Positions 40,358-53,426 of a DNA stretch of 64,000 bases are shown here, piece by piece. The notes beneath the pieces are model-generated. The model was given only the letters and a program-made list of their open reading frames with translations, made no database searches and had not been told where the DNA came from. Numbering within the stretch: the stretch's first letter is position 1; the number at the start of each line of letters is the position of its first letter. The position numbers and the translations under genes were made by a program. Origin of the DNA: Sophora flavescens (taxonomy: Eukaryota; Streptophyta; Magnoliopsida; Fabales; Fabaceae); assembly GCA_030762895.1 (NCBI GenBank), contig CM061066.1:118142715-118206714 (forward strand). The letters run 5' to 3'.

Positions 40358-41553
40358 TCTCCCCTAAAATTCCTCTTGCTGTCCCATCAAAGGCTCGTAC
40401 AATCATTTCTTGTGGTGTCAAATCCGCCACGCTTATGTTTAGTTGCTCGAGAGTGGACATTGGAACCACATTCAACGCCAAACCACCATCTACAAGCACC
40501 TTTGCAATCACAAACCCTTTACACTTTAGGGTAATGTGTAAGGCTTTGGTGCTACTGCGGGATTTCGAAGCCACTTCATCTTCCGAGAAAGTAATCATGT
40601 TGACACGCCTTATTGAGTCCACCATATTTATCACATTCTCCGTAGTGACGTCAGGCTTGACATACGCTTCATTCAACACCTTCAATAATGCCTTACGATG
40701 CGACTCCGATGTCAAGACAAGCGATAAAAGATATATCCTTGACGGAGTTTTCTTTAACTATTCTACCACATCATATTTACTTTGCTTCATGATCTTCATA
40801 AACTCTTCTTCTTCTTTTCCTTTTCCTTCATCCATAGTTTCCTTTTCTTTGGATTCCTTCATCATTTCTTCTTCACCAAGGTTGTAGCATCGCCCGCTCC
40901 TTGTAATGCCTCCAATTCTCACAATATTAGTAACTTGGGTCTTCGAGGTCTCTCCCACAGCTCCAGCTAGTTCAACCTTCTGTTCATAATTCCATGGTAC
41001 AACATGTGTATCATCATAAGCAAAAGGAGTTGACTTCTTCACCCTTACAATGACTCTTTATGGGGCTGAAGCTTTGTTCATGGATGGTACTCGGAGTACA
41101 AATTTTTCAACTACATTGACTTCTTTGGCAGCACCCCGTCTAGCTTGAATCACCCCCAAGGTGAGTAATCCCTGAACCCGGACTTTGAAATCCCAACAAG
41201 TTTCGATGTCATGCCCCACTTGCCCATGATGATAGTCACACCTTAGATCTTTGGCATACCTCCTTTAGTTCTTCGAAGATCTTTTGCATTGGCACTCACA
41301 ATTCTAGTACCTTCCTGATTGAGGACCCTCTCACCTCCAAATTATTCACCCGATTTCCATCATTATGATTCGGGATTGGATTTTTAACAATATTAGGCCC
41401 GACCTATTCTTCAAAACCTAGCTTCCCACAATCAATCAACTTTCTCACTGCCGTCTTAAAAGCTTCGCAATCCTCAATGGAATGTCCTGTGACATCCATG
41501 TGATACTTGCAGGTCTGATTTGGAATGTACGAAGTAGGAAATGGTGGTTCTAG
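40358..41553 (-). pseudogene. Ogre gag C-terminus and protease fragment
   Basis: Minus-strand reading includes RIGGITRSGRCYN (linker) and EKETMDEGKGKEEEEFMKIM. After a TAG near 40755 it continues with LTSESHRKALLKVLNEAYV and the aspartic protease site VLVDGGLALNVVPMSTLEQL. The reading ends at GILGEI (about 40358). Zinc-knuckle-type upstream sequence is degenerate, with several stops in 41043-41553. Confidence 0.72.
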
Positions 41554-41558
41554 GGGAC

Positions 41559-43380
41559 TGACACGCTGTCGCGCACGCGTCAAAAAGTGAGTGGTTTGTA
41601 AAAAATGTAGTCAGGATGCGACAACTCGGGTATCGTATCACAAGGACTCTCTTAGTGTTATTATCACAGAAAATCAGTTTTTTTTTTTGTGGGTGGGGTG
41701 GGGGGGGGGGGGGTTGATTTGGAAGTCGATTGAAAAACAGAGCAATTTAAGTGATTATCAAATAAGACAAAGACGATCAATCTGCTGTTCGGTTTCCCAC
41801 AATCATCGGTTCATGTAATTCCATGCCCTAAGCGGATTCTAATCCCTTTTCGATTGTAGCATCAATTAACAAGCGAAATTGATGCCACGGGACATATGTT
41901 CCTAATTCCCGAATTAAGCAAACGGGGTCAAGCGCTCATGAATTAAGCAAACACGAATGAACACACGCGAATTAAGCAAACGCGATTGAGTTTAGAAACA
42001 TAAAATCATCGAAAATAAATCAACACTAATTCGATACAAACTGAATTAAGCAAACAGAGAAGAAGGAAATTCAATCAGGAATTACAAACCTCAAGTGTCG
42101 GCGGAAGCCGATTACAGCAGATTAATCTAGGGAGATTAGTTCTCCATCAAAAACGCAATACAATCAGAGAAATTCGTAAACAAGGATTAGCAAAAACAGA
42201 ACAAAAACAGAGCAGAAAAACAGAGCAATTTTAAGTGATTATCAAATAAGACAAAGACGATCAATCTGCTATTCGGTTTCCCACTATCATCGGTTCATGT
42301 AATTCCATGCCCTAAGCGGATTCTAATCCCTTTTCGATTGTAGCATCAATTAACAAGCGAAATCGATGCCACGGGACATATGTTCCTAATTCCCGAATTA
42401 AGCAAACGGAGTGAAGCGCTCATGAATTAAGCAAACACGAATGAACACACGCGAATTAAGTAAACGCGATTGAGTTTAGGAACATAAAATCATCGAAAAT
42501 AAATCAACACTAATTCGATACAAACTGAATTAAGCAAATAGAGAATAAAGAATAGTATTGAAGGAGAGAAGGAAATTCAATCGGGAATTACAAAACCTCA
42601 AGTGTTGGCGGAAGCCGATTACAACAGATTAATCTAGGGAGATTAGTTCTCCATCAAAAACGCAATACAATCATAGAAATTCATAAACAAGGATTAGCAA
42701 AAGATGTCCCCTAATCTGCCCTAAGCAGCAACTTATACAATCCAGAATCTGCGCACGCTCGCGAGGCGAGCATACTGTCGCGACGCGAATATTAAAATGG
42801 CGCCAGTTCAATTGGGCTCTCGTGAGGCAAGATGATGCCTCGCGAGGTGAGACTTCAAATTCCAGTTTGTCACAGCCGTGATCACTTCTGACTTTGGGCG
42901 CTTATCTGTCATGGCCGTGACCTTCATCATGGCTAGGCCGTGATGGTCTCTGTCCTACAGGGTCTTCTCATTACCCCCGTGATGGGCATCACGGGCTGAC
43001 CGTGATGCTTTCTGACTTCTAGGCTCGCGAGGCGAGAGATGGTTCGCGTGGCGAGACAGAAAGGATGACATTCTACTGCTCAGGCTGGTCTTTAGTCTCG
43101 CGTGGCGAGTAGCTTCTCGCGAGGCGAATCTTCCTGACTTGCATTTTCCACTGCTTTCTCCATTCCCTTGGCTCTAAGTGCTTCCCTTTCTAACCTGAAA
43201 ACATGGAATAACAATAAGTGCTTTATTTGACTCAAAACTGGCTAAATTATCCTAAAACTACTTAAGGACTCAAAACCTTGCTTGAGGACAATCAAGTCTA
43301 ATTTGGGCGAAAACGAGATATAATTGGCACAAAACCACAGTCATACTAGTCATAAAACTAGATGAGCCAGAGGCTGATCA
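41559..43380 (-). repeat. Athila-like 3' LTR, enlarged by a 0.48-kb tandem duplication
   Basis: 1822 bp against 1340 bp for the partner. The segment with ATCAATCTGCTGTTCGGTTT at about 41776 recurs at about 42258 (ATCAATCTGCTATTCGGTTT), through to GATTAGCAAAA at 42195 and 42700. This unit is single in the other LTR. Near 42750-43140 it holds repeated CTCGCGAGGCGAG and GGCCGTGATG words. Confidence 0.88.
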
Positions 43381-44865
43381 AAATACCCCAAACTTGAACT
43401 TTGCTTGTCCCCAAGCAAACTAAAACTCAAAACGACTCAAGACTTGGCAAGCTCAAAGGATTCAATCAATTTCGCACACATTTCAAGTAATTCATCAAAA
43501 CAATTTTCCTTCAATGTTTTCCCCCTTTGCAACAATGTAATCCCCACAATCATTTATTCTGAACATTTGAGAATTCCATCATTCATGCAATCATTAATCA
43601 AAGCAAGGGATCCAAGTTATACATAAAAGGGAGATCACCAAATTCAAACAATCGCCTTCCTCACAAAGGCATTTAGTGTTTCACTCATTCGCTCAATTTG
43701 TTTGTCTAGGCTATCAACATTTCACTCAAATTCACTTTTAAGAGCACTTCCCATGAATTTGATTTTCATCTCAATCAAGGTTCCCACGAAAACATGCATG
43801 CAACATCAAAAGGTCTTTTCAAGGTTGTAATGGGGCCTGGCTAAGGGTAGGATATACAAAGGAACTAGGCTTAAGTCCCTAGGAACTAAGAGAGCATGAA
43901 GCTTGTACACTATTATTTTTTTCACTCTAATTCCTTTTTCCATTTTTTTTTGGTGTTTTGGGTAGCTACACCTTTTTCCTTTGACACCATTTTTGTTTTG
44001 CCCCTTTTCTTTTTGGCAAAATTTTTTTCTTTTCTCTTTTTTTTTCTTTGCCCTTGGCTTCAACCCTTATATATTTTTTTCTTTTTTCTCACCCCAGAAT
44101 GACATATCATTGTAGCCACCCCAAACTTACTTTCTTGCAACCCTTCTCTTGCTGGACTTCCATGCTCTCCTAATCCTAAGATCGGGTTAACATGGTTTTT
44201 CCAGATTTTGGCTTATAACATGAGGTTATCAAGAACAACAGGCTAATCAGGCTCAATGGGGCTAACTAGGGAATATGCATTAGGGATGGTTCAATTTAGG
44301 TCAAGTAGCTAATTCAAAGAAAATCTGCCTAAATCATCTTATGCAATCACGTAAACATTCAAACCAAGAAGAGACTCAAGCAAATTCGGGAAAGTGCAAC
44401 TTGAAAGTGATTCACACAGTTAAAAACATGTTGGAGGCTCAAATTCTCACCTAGACATTTTTTCGCAAATTGTTTGACCGAGATTCAATCCCTAGTGTGT
44501 GCACCCCTTCACCCCAAACTTATCATAAATCATGCAATCATAACAAAATATCTCAAAGTTCAATTTTCAATTTTTTTCACATGGGGACCAGTTTTCAAAT
44601 TTTACAACCTAGGGGGAATCATCAACATAAATCATGCAATCAATCTGTGCTAAATCAACAAAACCCACCAAGCTTGCCGACACAAGACTCACACACATGC
44701 TCTTGATCTTCTCAAATTATTCAAGAGCTAAAAGAAAACAAAATAAAAAGCACAAAACAGAACACAACAAATGGTTCCCTCCCCCACACTTAAAATATAC
44801 ATTGTCCTCAATGAAACAACATAAATATAAAATCAGAGTGAGGGAAAGGAAAGGGTGCTCCCTGA
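43381..44865 (-). other. Athila-like spacer between integrase and 3' LTR (no env-like ORF)
   Basis: 1.5 kb without a convincing ORF. On the minus strand a tract AAGTGTGGGGGAGGGAACC (about 44773-44792) looks like an internal polypurine tract; CAAGTTTGGGGTATTT stands directly at the LTR (43381-43397). Long T/C runs at 43900-44090 dominate. The envelope-like ORF known in some Athila elements is not found. Confidence 0.6.
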
Positions 44866-46605
44866 TCAAGTTGCAGTGTAGGTGGGCTCTCCCAAGGAGA
44901 GCTCCTCAACAGTAGCATCCTCAGGCACCGAGCTCTCATGGAATAGCTTCAAGCGCTGCCCGTTAACCTTGAAGGCCTTGTTGCTACCTGCACTTTTAAT
45001 CTCTACTGCACCATGAGGAAAAACATTAGTAACAACAAATGGGCCAATCCACTTGGATCGAAGTTTCCCAGCCATCACTTTCAGGCGGGAGTTGAACAGT
45101 AAGACCTGTTGGCCCACAGAGAATTCCTTCCTAGCAATCATCCTATCATGGGAATGCTTGGTTTTCTCCTTATAAATCCGAGAGCTTTCATAGACTTCTA
45201 GCCTAAGCTCTTCAAGCTGCTGTAATTGGAGTTTCCTTTCAATGCCAGCTTTTTGCATTTCCAAATTACAGCACTTGACCGCCCAATAAGCACGGTGCTC
45301 AACTTCCACAGGGAGATGACATGCCTTACCAAACACAAGCCTATAGGGGGACATCCCTATTGGTGTCTTGAAAGCGGTTCTCTGAGCCCAAAGTGCGTGT
45401 TCTAGACGGCGGCTCCAGTCTTTCCTATTCGGCTGCACCACTTTCTCTAAGATCTGTTTGATCTCTCTGTTGGAGATCTCAGCCTGGCCATTGGTCTGGG
45501 GATGATAAGCAGTGGAGACCCTGTGCACAACCCCATACTTCCGGAGTAGAGCTTCCATGGTGCGGTTGCAGAAGTGAGTGCCCTGGTCACTTATGATGGC
45601 ACGAGGTATGCCGAACCTGCAAAAAATATTGGACCTAACAAAATTTGCAACAACTTTAGAAACGTTAGTCCTAGTGGGGATAGCTTCCACCCACTTTGAA
45701 ACATAGTCAACAGCCAAAAGAATGTAGAGAAAGCCAAAAGATGCAGGGAAAGGACCCATAAAGTCGATTCCCCACACATCAAACACCTCACAGAAGAGCA
45801 TAGGTTGTTGAGGCATTGCACTCTTGCGAGTGATGGCTGTACCTGCTGTCTGACACTCCTTACAAGTCCGGTAAACCTCATAAGCATCTCTAAAAATGGC
45901 GGGCCAGTAAAAACCAGAATCTAGGACTTTTCTTGCAGTCCTCTGTGGCCCAAAGTGTCCCCCTACTTGAGAAGCATGAGAAAAGTGCAAAATAGACTCA
46001 ATCTCATAGTCGGGGACACACCTCCTAATCACCTGATCACTGCCAAATTTCCAGAGGAATGGATTATCCCAAACATAGTACTTGGCATCATTCTTTAGTT
46101 TGTGGATTTGTGACCTAGTTGCTCCTGTCGGAAAGACACCAGCAACTAGGTAATTCACAATGTCGGCAAACCAAGGAGTTATGCCATGTAACTGTAAAAG
46201 CTGCTCATCAGGAAAGTCATCCTGAATGGGGGAAGGATCCTCATCCCTCTCTATCCTACTCAAGTGATAAGCCACTAAATTTTCTGCTCCACTCTTGTCC
46301 TTTATCTCTACATTAAACTCTTGGAGCAACAACATCCACCGAATCAACCTCGGCTTTGCTTCTGGCTTCTTCAACAAGTACTTCAGAGCTGCATGGTCAG
46401 TGAAAACAATAACCTTGGAACCTAGCAAATATGATCTAAATTTATCAAGAGCAAAAACAACAGCTAGAAGTTCCTTTTCAGTGGTGGTGTAATTAGACTG
46501 TGCAGCATCTCCTAGAAGCATAATAAATGACATGTGCAGCCTTGCCCACCCTTTGTGCCAGGACCGCCCCCACAGCGTAGTTAGAAGCATCACGCATGAG
46601 CTCAA
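44866..46605 (-). pseudogene. Athila-like RNase H and integrase
   Basis: Continues pol after the frameshift: NYTTTEKELLAVVFALDKFR and FTDHAALKYLLKKPEAKPRL (RNase H), where VADHLSR is changed to VAYHLSR. The integrase zinc region has HFSHASQVGGHFGPQRTARK and CKECQTAG. The DDE core is seen as GIDFMGPFPASFGF, AIISDQGTHFCN and NGQAEISNREIKQ. It ends VNGQRLKLFHESS. The integrase part itself is open throughout. Confidence 0.87.
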
Positions 46606-49600
46606 AAGGGAGGGTCCAGTCAGGGGGCTGGATGATAGGGGTAGAGGTCAATGCCTTTTTCAAGAAGTCGAACGCCTTCTTGCAGTTATCATCAAAGCTG
46701 AATATGGCATCATTCTTCAGCAAGTTTGACAGAGGAAGAGCTATCTTGCTGAAGTCCTTAATGAAGCGCCTGTAGAAACTTGCATGACCAAGAAAAGAAC
46801 GAATCTCGCAAACGCAAGATGGGTAAGGCAATGTAGAAATCACATTAATTTTAGCAGGATCTACTGAAATACCCTCTTTGGAAATAATATGCCCCAAAAC
46901 AATCCCCTGTTCAACCATAAAATGACATTTTTCATTGTTCAAAACAAGGTCAGTTTCAATGCATCTCTCTAAAACCAAATTCAGACTATGCAAGCATGCA
47001 TCAAATGAGGAACCATATACAGTGAAATCATCCATGAACACTTCCATGCAATTTTCAATAAATTCAGTAAAAATGCTAATCATGCATCTCTGGAAAGTGC
47101 CGGGAGCATTGCAAAGTCCAAATGGCATCCTCCTGTAGGCAAACGTGCCGAAGGGGCACGTGAAAGTGGTCTTTTCCTGATCCTCTGGTGCAATGTGGAT
47201 CTGGAAGTATCCGGAAAAGCCATCAAGAAAACAGTAGTGGGATTTACCAGCCAGTCGTTCGAGCATCTGATTGATGAACGACAAAGGAAAGTGATCCTTT
47301 CGAGTGGCCTGGTTCAACCTCCTATAATCAATACAGACTCTCCAGCTATTCTGGACTCTAGTGGGGAGAAGCTCATTGTTTTCATTTCTTACCACTGTGA
47401 GGCCAGATTTCTTGGGTACAACTTGCACTGGGCTCACCCAACTACTATCAGAGATAGGGTATATGATACCCGCATGCAGGAGTTTTGTCACCTCCTTCTT
47501 CACAACATCCAGAATCAAGGGATTGAGCCGCCTTTGGGGCTGCCTAACTGGTTTAGCCCCATCCTCCAACAGAATCCTATGCATACATCTAGAGGGGCTA
47601 ATTCCTGGGATGTCAGCCAAGGTCCAACCAATCGCCTTCTTGTGCCTCTTCAAAACCTCCAAGAGTTTAGCCTTCTGGTCAGAGTCAAGGTTGGAGGAAA
47701 TAATAACTGGAAGTTTTTCATTCCTATCCAAATAAGCATACTTCAGATTCCCAGGAAGTGGCTTAAGCTCTAAGGAGGGTGGATGCTCAACAGATGGTAT
47801 GTTTGGGGCAGCCGGGCTGTCAAGAACTTCAGCTGAACGGACAGCTTCACTTACACTATCACCCTGCAAAGTAGAATCAATCTCAGCACAAATAGCACAA
47901 GGGTTAGTGTTAGTACAGTCAGTACATGAATAAACATCATTAAAACCAGAAATAGATGGAAAATCAGCAACCAAGTCATCATAGGTGTCATCAACAATTT
48001 CAGATAGCAACTCTATTTGGAAAACAGAGTGCTCTTCCAATGGATGCTTCATAGCATCGAAAATGTTGAACCTTGCAATAATGTCACCGAACTCCATGGA
48101 CATGGTTCCATCATGAACACCAATCTTTGTCTTTGCCGTCTTCATGAACGGTCTGCCCAGGATGATTGGTGATCTGCTTGAATTTGTTTCCCCTGCCATG
48201 TCCAGGATGTAAAAGTCAGCAGGGAAAATCAAATCATCAACTTGTACCAGCACATCTTCTACCACTCCCATGGGGCGAGCATTGGTCCTGTTTGCCAACT
48301 GAATGGTAAGACCTGTGTGTTGCAAGGGACCAAGATCAAGGTTATTGAAAACAAAGGTGGGAATGACATTGATGGAAGCTCCCAAATCCAACATGCAATT
48401 GTCGAATTTGCTGTCCCCAATGGTGCATGGAATAGCAAAAGTTCCCGGATCCTTGCACTTCTGTGGTAGTGCCTGAGTGAGGGCTGAAACCGTAACCTTC
48501 TCGGGAGCAAGTTTAGGTTGAATGAGGGCTGAAACATTTCGCCCCAAATTGACTCTCTCATTACCCTTCAACCTCCTCTCGTGTGTGCACAAATCCTTCA
48601 GAAACTTTGCATACTTCGGAACCTGCTTAATCACATCCAGAAGCGGAATGTTTACCGCCACCTTTCTGAACACATCTAGAATTTCCCTCTCCTTGTCTTC
48701 CCTATCAATCTTCCTATTTTTCTGCACTCTTTGCGGGAAGGGGATCGGTGGCACATACACTTTCTCAGCTTCAACAACAACAGAAGACTCAGGAGTTACG
48801 TCAACAGTTTCTTCATCTTTTTCAGGGGCTGCCTCTACAACTTTCCCGGATCTCAAAGAAATGGCACTCACATTAGGATTGGGGGCATTGGGATTCACCA
48901 CTGTCTGTGTAGGTAGTTGGTTCGATCCCTGAGCTTGCTGCATGGTATTCATGGAAGTGGCAAGGTGTCCAATCTGTGTCTGCAAGGCGTGAATGCTAGC
49001 ATCCGTTCGCTGCTGAAACTGTCCAATCTGTGTGTGCAAAGTCTGAATACTAGCATTTGCCTTCTGATGAAACTGGAGATTGTTTGCAGCCATTTGCTTG
49101 ATCATGTCCTCTAGGGAAGGTCCGGAAGGTGCAGAGGTGGTCACTTGAGGAGGATTCTGTGGTGGTGCCATCAACTGTTGTTGTGATAAATTCCCATACC
49201 GAAGGTTTGGATGGTTCCTCCAGTTGGGGTGGTACTTATTTGTGGAGAGGTCAGGAATGTTGTACAGGTTCTGATTGTTGCCTTGATTGTAGAGATTAGC
49301 TGCATAAGCTTGAGGCAAATCAGTGACTGACTCATCCTTCAGAATAGGGCATGCATCGGACAGGTGCTCAGGGGAAGTACAAATGCCACACAACCTTGTT
49401 GGTTGAACCTTATCCATTGCCAACTGCTTCACCAAAGAAGTGAGCTCATCAATTCTGGTTTCAAGGGCCTTGTTGGAAGAAGAACCTTGGATCTCATTCA
49501 CACCCCTTGTCTCGACAGAGTTGCTTCTGGTTGTGAACTGCTAGGAGTTTAATGACATATTTTCAATCAATTGCTTGGCAGCAGCTGGAGTTTTATCAAC

Positions 49601-50161
49601 GAGTGCTCCCCCACTAGCGGCATCCAAAATATTTCTGTCCATTGGGAGCAATCCCTCATAAAAGTACTGAATGAGGAGCTGCTCATAAATCTGGTGTTGA
49701 GGGCAACTGGATACCAACTTCTTGAATCTCTCCCAATACTCAGCCAATGACTCATTGCTTTGTCTGATGCCACATATTTCCTTCCTGATTGATGCAGCTC
49801 TGGAGGCAGGGAAGTATCTCTCTAGGAAAACTTTCTTCAGATCATTCCAGGTTGTAACAGAGTTTGGTTCAAGATAGTACAACCAATCCTTCGCAGCGCC
49901 TTCAAGTGAAAATGGGAAGGCTCGTAGTTTGATATGGTCTTCAGTTATGCCTTCCGGTCTCAAGGGTGTAGAGCAGACAACCTGGAATTCCTTCAAATGC
50001 TTATGTGGATCCTTACCTGCAAGACTACTAAATCTTGGCAACAAGTGTATTAAACCAGATTTAAGTTCAAAAGGAGCAACCACACCAGCATACTCAATAC
50101 ACAACCCATTATAATTAACATCAGGGGCAGCAAGCTATCTTAATGTTCTTTGATCAGCCAT
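46493..50161 (-). pseudogene. Athila-like gag, protease and reverse transcriptase
   Basis: The start is probably ATG at 50159-50161 (MADQRTLR), with a stop at codon 9 and another TAG at 49541-49543; from 49501 it is open for 1002 codons. Gag: HLLPRFSSLAGKDPHKHLKE and FLERYFPASRAASIRKEICG. A CX2CX4HX4C zinc knuckle CGICTSPEHLSDAC sits near residue 38 of the long stretch. The protease has LDLGASINVIPTFVF. The RT has YCFLDGFSGYFQIHIAPEDQ and catalytic FMDD (EVFMDDFTVYGSS). All stops are in one frame, so the damage is light. RNase H begins FELMRDASNYAVGAVLAQR, where a frameshift near 46500-46515 moves the reading to the next segment. Confidence 0.85.
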
Positions 50162-50352
50162 GTTATTAGAAATAGGTGCAGAATTAGAATTAGAATTACT
50201 ACTAGTGCTAGCCCGAATTGCTCTACGGCGTGTGTGCAGTGTTCTTTCAATTTCAGGATCAAAATCACACAAGTCAGAACAAGTAGACTAGTAGCCAAAC
50301 TAATTCAGCAGAAAAACAGAAAAACGAAAAAATGCGAAAACAACAAACAAGA

Positions 50353-50374
50353 GTCCCCGGCAACGGTGCCAATT
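50353..50374 (-). promoter_or_regulatory. Athila-like primer-binding site
   Basis: The minus strand reads TGGCACCGTTGCCGGGGAC, complementary in all but one position to the 3' end expected for plant tRNA-Asp. Confidence 0.8.
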
Positions 50375-51714
50375 TGACACGTTGTCGCACACACGTAAAA
50401 AAGCGAGTGGTTTGTAAAAGATGTAGTCAGGATGCGACAACTCGGGTATCGTATCACAAGGACTCTCGTAGTGTTATTATCACAGAAAATCATTTTTTTT
50501 GGGGGGGGGGGGGGGTTAATTTGGAAGTCGATTGAAAAACATAACAAAAACAGAGCAATTTAAGTGATTATCAAATAAGACAAAGACGATCAATCTGCTG
50601 TTTGGTTTCCCACTATCATCGGTTCATGTAATTCCATGCCCTAAGCGGATTCTAATCCCTTTTCGATTGTAGCATCAATTAACAAGCGAAATCGATGCCA
50701 CGGGACATATGTTCCTAATTCCCGAATTAAGCAAACGGGGTGAAGCGCTCGTGAATTAAGCAAACACGAATGAACACACGCGAATTAAGCAAATGCGATT
50801 GAGTTTGGGAACATAAAATCATCGAAAATAAATCAACACTAATTCGATACAAACTGAATTAAGCAAACAGAGAATAAAGAATAGTATTGAAGGAGAGAAG
50901 GAAATTCAATCGGGAATTACAAAACCTCAAGTGTTGGCGGAAGCCGATTACAGCAGATTAATCTAGGGAGATTAGTTCTCCATCAAAAACGCAATACAAT
51001 CAGAGAAATTCGTAAACAAGGATTAGCAAAAGATGTCCCCTAATCTGCCCTAAGCAGCAACTTATACCATCCAGAATCTGCGTGCGCTCGCGAGGCGAGC
51101 ATACTCTCGCGACGCGAATATTAAAATGGTGCCAATTCAAATTTGGGCTCTCGCGAGGCGAGACTTCAAATTCCAGTTTGTCACAGCCGTGATGCCTATC
51201 ACGGCGAGGCCGTGATCACTTCTGACTTTGGGTGCTTATCTGTCATGGTCGTGACCTTCATCACGGCTAGGCCGTGATGGTCTCTGTCCTCCAGGGTCTT
51301 CTCATTACGCCCGTGATGGGCATCACCGACTGACCGTGATGCTTTCTGACTTCCAGGCTCGCGAGGCGAGAGATGGTTCGCGTGGCGAGATAGAAAGGAT
51401 GACATTCTGCTGCTCATGCCGGTCTTTAGTCTCGCGTGGCGAGTAGCTTCTCGCGAGGCGAATCTTCCTGACTTGCATTTTCCACTGCTTTCTCCATTCC
51501 CTTGGCCCTAAGTGCTTCCCTTTCTAACCTGAAAACATAGAATAACAATAAGTGATTTATTTGACTCAAAACAGGCTAAATTATCCTAAAACTACTTAAG
51601 GATTCAAAACCTTGCTTGAGGACAATCAAGTCTAATTTGGGCGAAAACGAGATATAATTGGCACAAAACCACGGTCATACTAGTCATAAAACTAGATGAG
51701 TCAGAGGCTGATCA
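50375..51714 (-). repeat. Athila-like 5' LTR
   Basis: 1340 bp, upstream LTR in the minus-strand sense, directly followed by the tRNA-Asp-type primer site. It contains a G-run at about 50500 and the CTCGCGAGGCGAG-rich region at 51080-51470. Confidence 0.9.
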
Positions 51715-51737
51715 GGGACGTACAGGGTTCCCCGCAA

Positions 51738-53426
51738 TTAAGTGGCGGTCAAACAATTGTTGGAATAAATCCGCATTAGAGATGGACAATCTCGAGAAGG
51801 GTGCCAGATTTGGATTTTGGAAACGTCCTTGGTTTTGGAAATTTGGGCAAGGCGGAGGATAGTTTGGGCAGTTTTGTGGGGGTGCAGGTGTTGGTTTGTA
51901 TGATGGGCAAGCAAGGTTATATGGTTGAAGGGTAGGAATATTGTTGATTTGGTTTTGTGGGTAAGTGCTGGTTTGTGAGGATGATTGTAACGGGTAAAGC
52001 GGGGTTTTGTCTGGTATGGAATATGTGGATTAGGGTTATATGGTGCTTGGTACCGAGGATTAAAGTTTTGTTGGCGTTGTACATAATTCACCTCAACTTC
52101 TTTCTTCTTTGGTTGGAATCCTTTCCGGGATGCACTTCCTTCAACATCATTCATGGGAAGTTTTCCAGCTCTTGCTAAAAATTCAATCCTTTCACCAGCG
52201 GCGATCAAGTCGGAGAAATCTTTATAGGCTGCCCCAACCATGGCCCCTATAAAAGGCGCTCCGAGGGTTCCTAAAAAGTATGAGCACATTTCAGATAAAG
52301 TCAACGGGGGTTGAACTTGTGCAGCCAAACTCCTCCACCTTTGGGCATATTGTTTGAAGGGCTCCTCATTTCTTTTTTGCATTATGGTCAACTGTTCACG
52401 ACTCGGAGCTGCATCTAGGTTGAACTTGTACTGGTCCATGAATATGTCAGCCAATTCCGTCCATCGCAAGATCTTGGAATGGTCCAATTGGAGATACCAT
52501 TCTAAGGCGAGGCCAATCAAAATTTCGTGGAAAAAGCTGATAAGGAATTTGTCATCCTTGGACCAAATTGCCATTTTGGTGGCATAACTGATGAGGTGAA
52601 GTCGTGGATTCCCACTTCCATCATATTTGAAAAAATCAGGAATCTTGAAGTCCTTGGGGATCACGACATCTGTGGCGGGACAGAGTTCTTCTATTTGAAG
52701 AGGGCCGTAGGTATTCGGACCTTTTATTACTTTTATCTGTTCTTCCATTTTCTCCATCCATTCATCTTTCATCCTATCCTTACCAGCCTGAACTCCCGCT
52801 GAGTGACTGTGAGTAGATACATGACGAGGTTGCTCCCATGTCGGTGCGGTATAGCCCGAAACTTCATGATAGGCATTTTCAAAAAAGGGACATCCTTCTC
52901 CAATGGGAAGTGTTATTGGTGCCGTGTGATGTGTCTGGTCGGGGCCAGATATTCCCTGAATGAGACCCATGCTAATGTTTGAAAACATCGGTGCTGTTAC
53001 CACGGAAGAGATCCGTCACCTACCAGGTTCATTTGTATCTCTGTTCGCACTAAGCATGCTGAGAGATTCCCTCATATCCTGTAGTATGACTTCTAGTCTT
53101 GCTTGGGTTTCAGTCATTTCATTTATCTTTCCCCTCACTTCATCTATTTCAGAGCTTAAGTTTCTTCCTTCCTCAGGCATGTTGGCAGCCATCCTGGTCC
53201 GAGATCTGGTATTGTGAACTCTGGTTTGATTGGTATCACCTTTCCTAGGTCGCGCAATGGTTTCCGGATTCTCAGAAGTATGTGACTCTAAAGCATTCAA
53301 GAATCTCATTAGTAAACCCAAAATTTTTGTGCATGTGTGTATGCATGTGCAAGTTAACACCCTTTGTTTAATCGCGAGAGTGCTCTTAGGAAGACTGCCA
53401 TATACACCTATAGCAAGAATACTCAT
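51738..53426 (-). pseudogene. Ogre gag
   Basis: One frame from 53426 to 51738 with a single TGA near 53013-53018. N-terminus TRMAANMPEEGRNLSSEIDE with a short coiled-coil. The gag core has ATDVVIPKDFKIPDFFKYDG, SYATKMAIWSKDDKFLISFF, ALEWYLQLDHSKILRWTELA and EEPFKQYAQRWRSLAAQVQP. The C-terminal part is rich in asparagine, proline and glutamine. Transferred directly into the interrupted protease region beyond the Athila-like element. Confidence 0.78.

Larger units (their letters stand above)
41559..51714 (-). mobile_element. Athila/Cyclops-like Ty3/gypsy retrotransposon, nearly complete
   Basis: 10.16 kb with LTRs 41559-43380 and 50375-51714, both TGACACG...GATCA, flanked by GGGAC on both sides (41554-41558, 51715-51719). 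On the minus strand the primer site TGGCACCGTTGCCGGGGAC (tRNA-Asp type, as in Athila and Cyclops) lies inside the right LTR. Gag-pol is complete in domains but carries two stop codons and one frameshift. About 1.5 kb between integrase and the 3' LTR holds no envelope-like ORF. Few LTR substitutions suggest a recent insertion into the Ogre copy. Confidence 0.88.

Noticed and set aside
41690..41720. G-run as a possible biological G-quadruplex
   Set aside because: The uninterrupted G homopolymer varies in length between LTRs (also about 50500) and is likely to be inaccurately sequenced; no claim made.
46119..49552. Several plus-strand readings of 61-192 codons opposite Athila-like pol
   Set aside because: Antisense shadows of a long, motif-rich minus-strand gag-pol.
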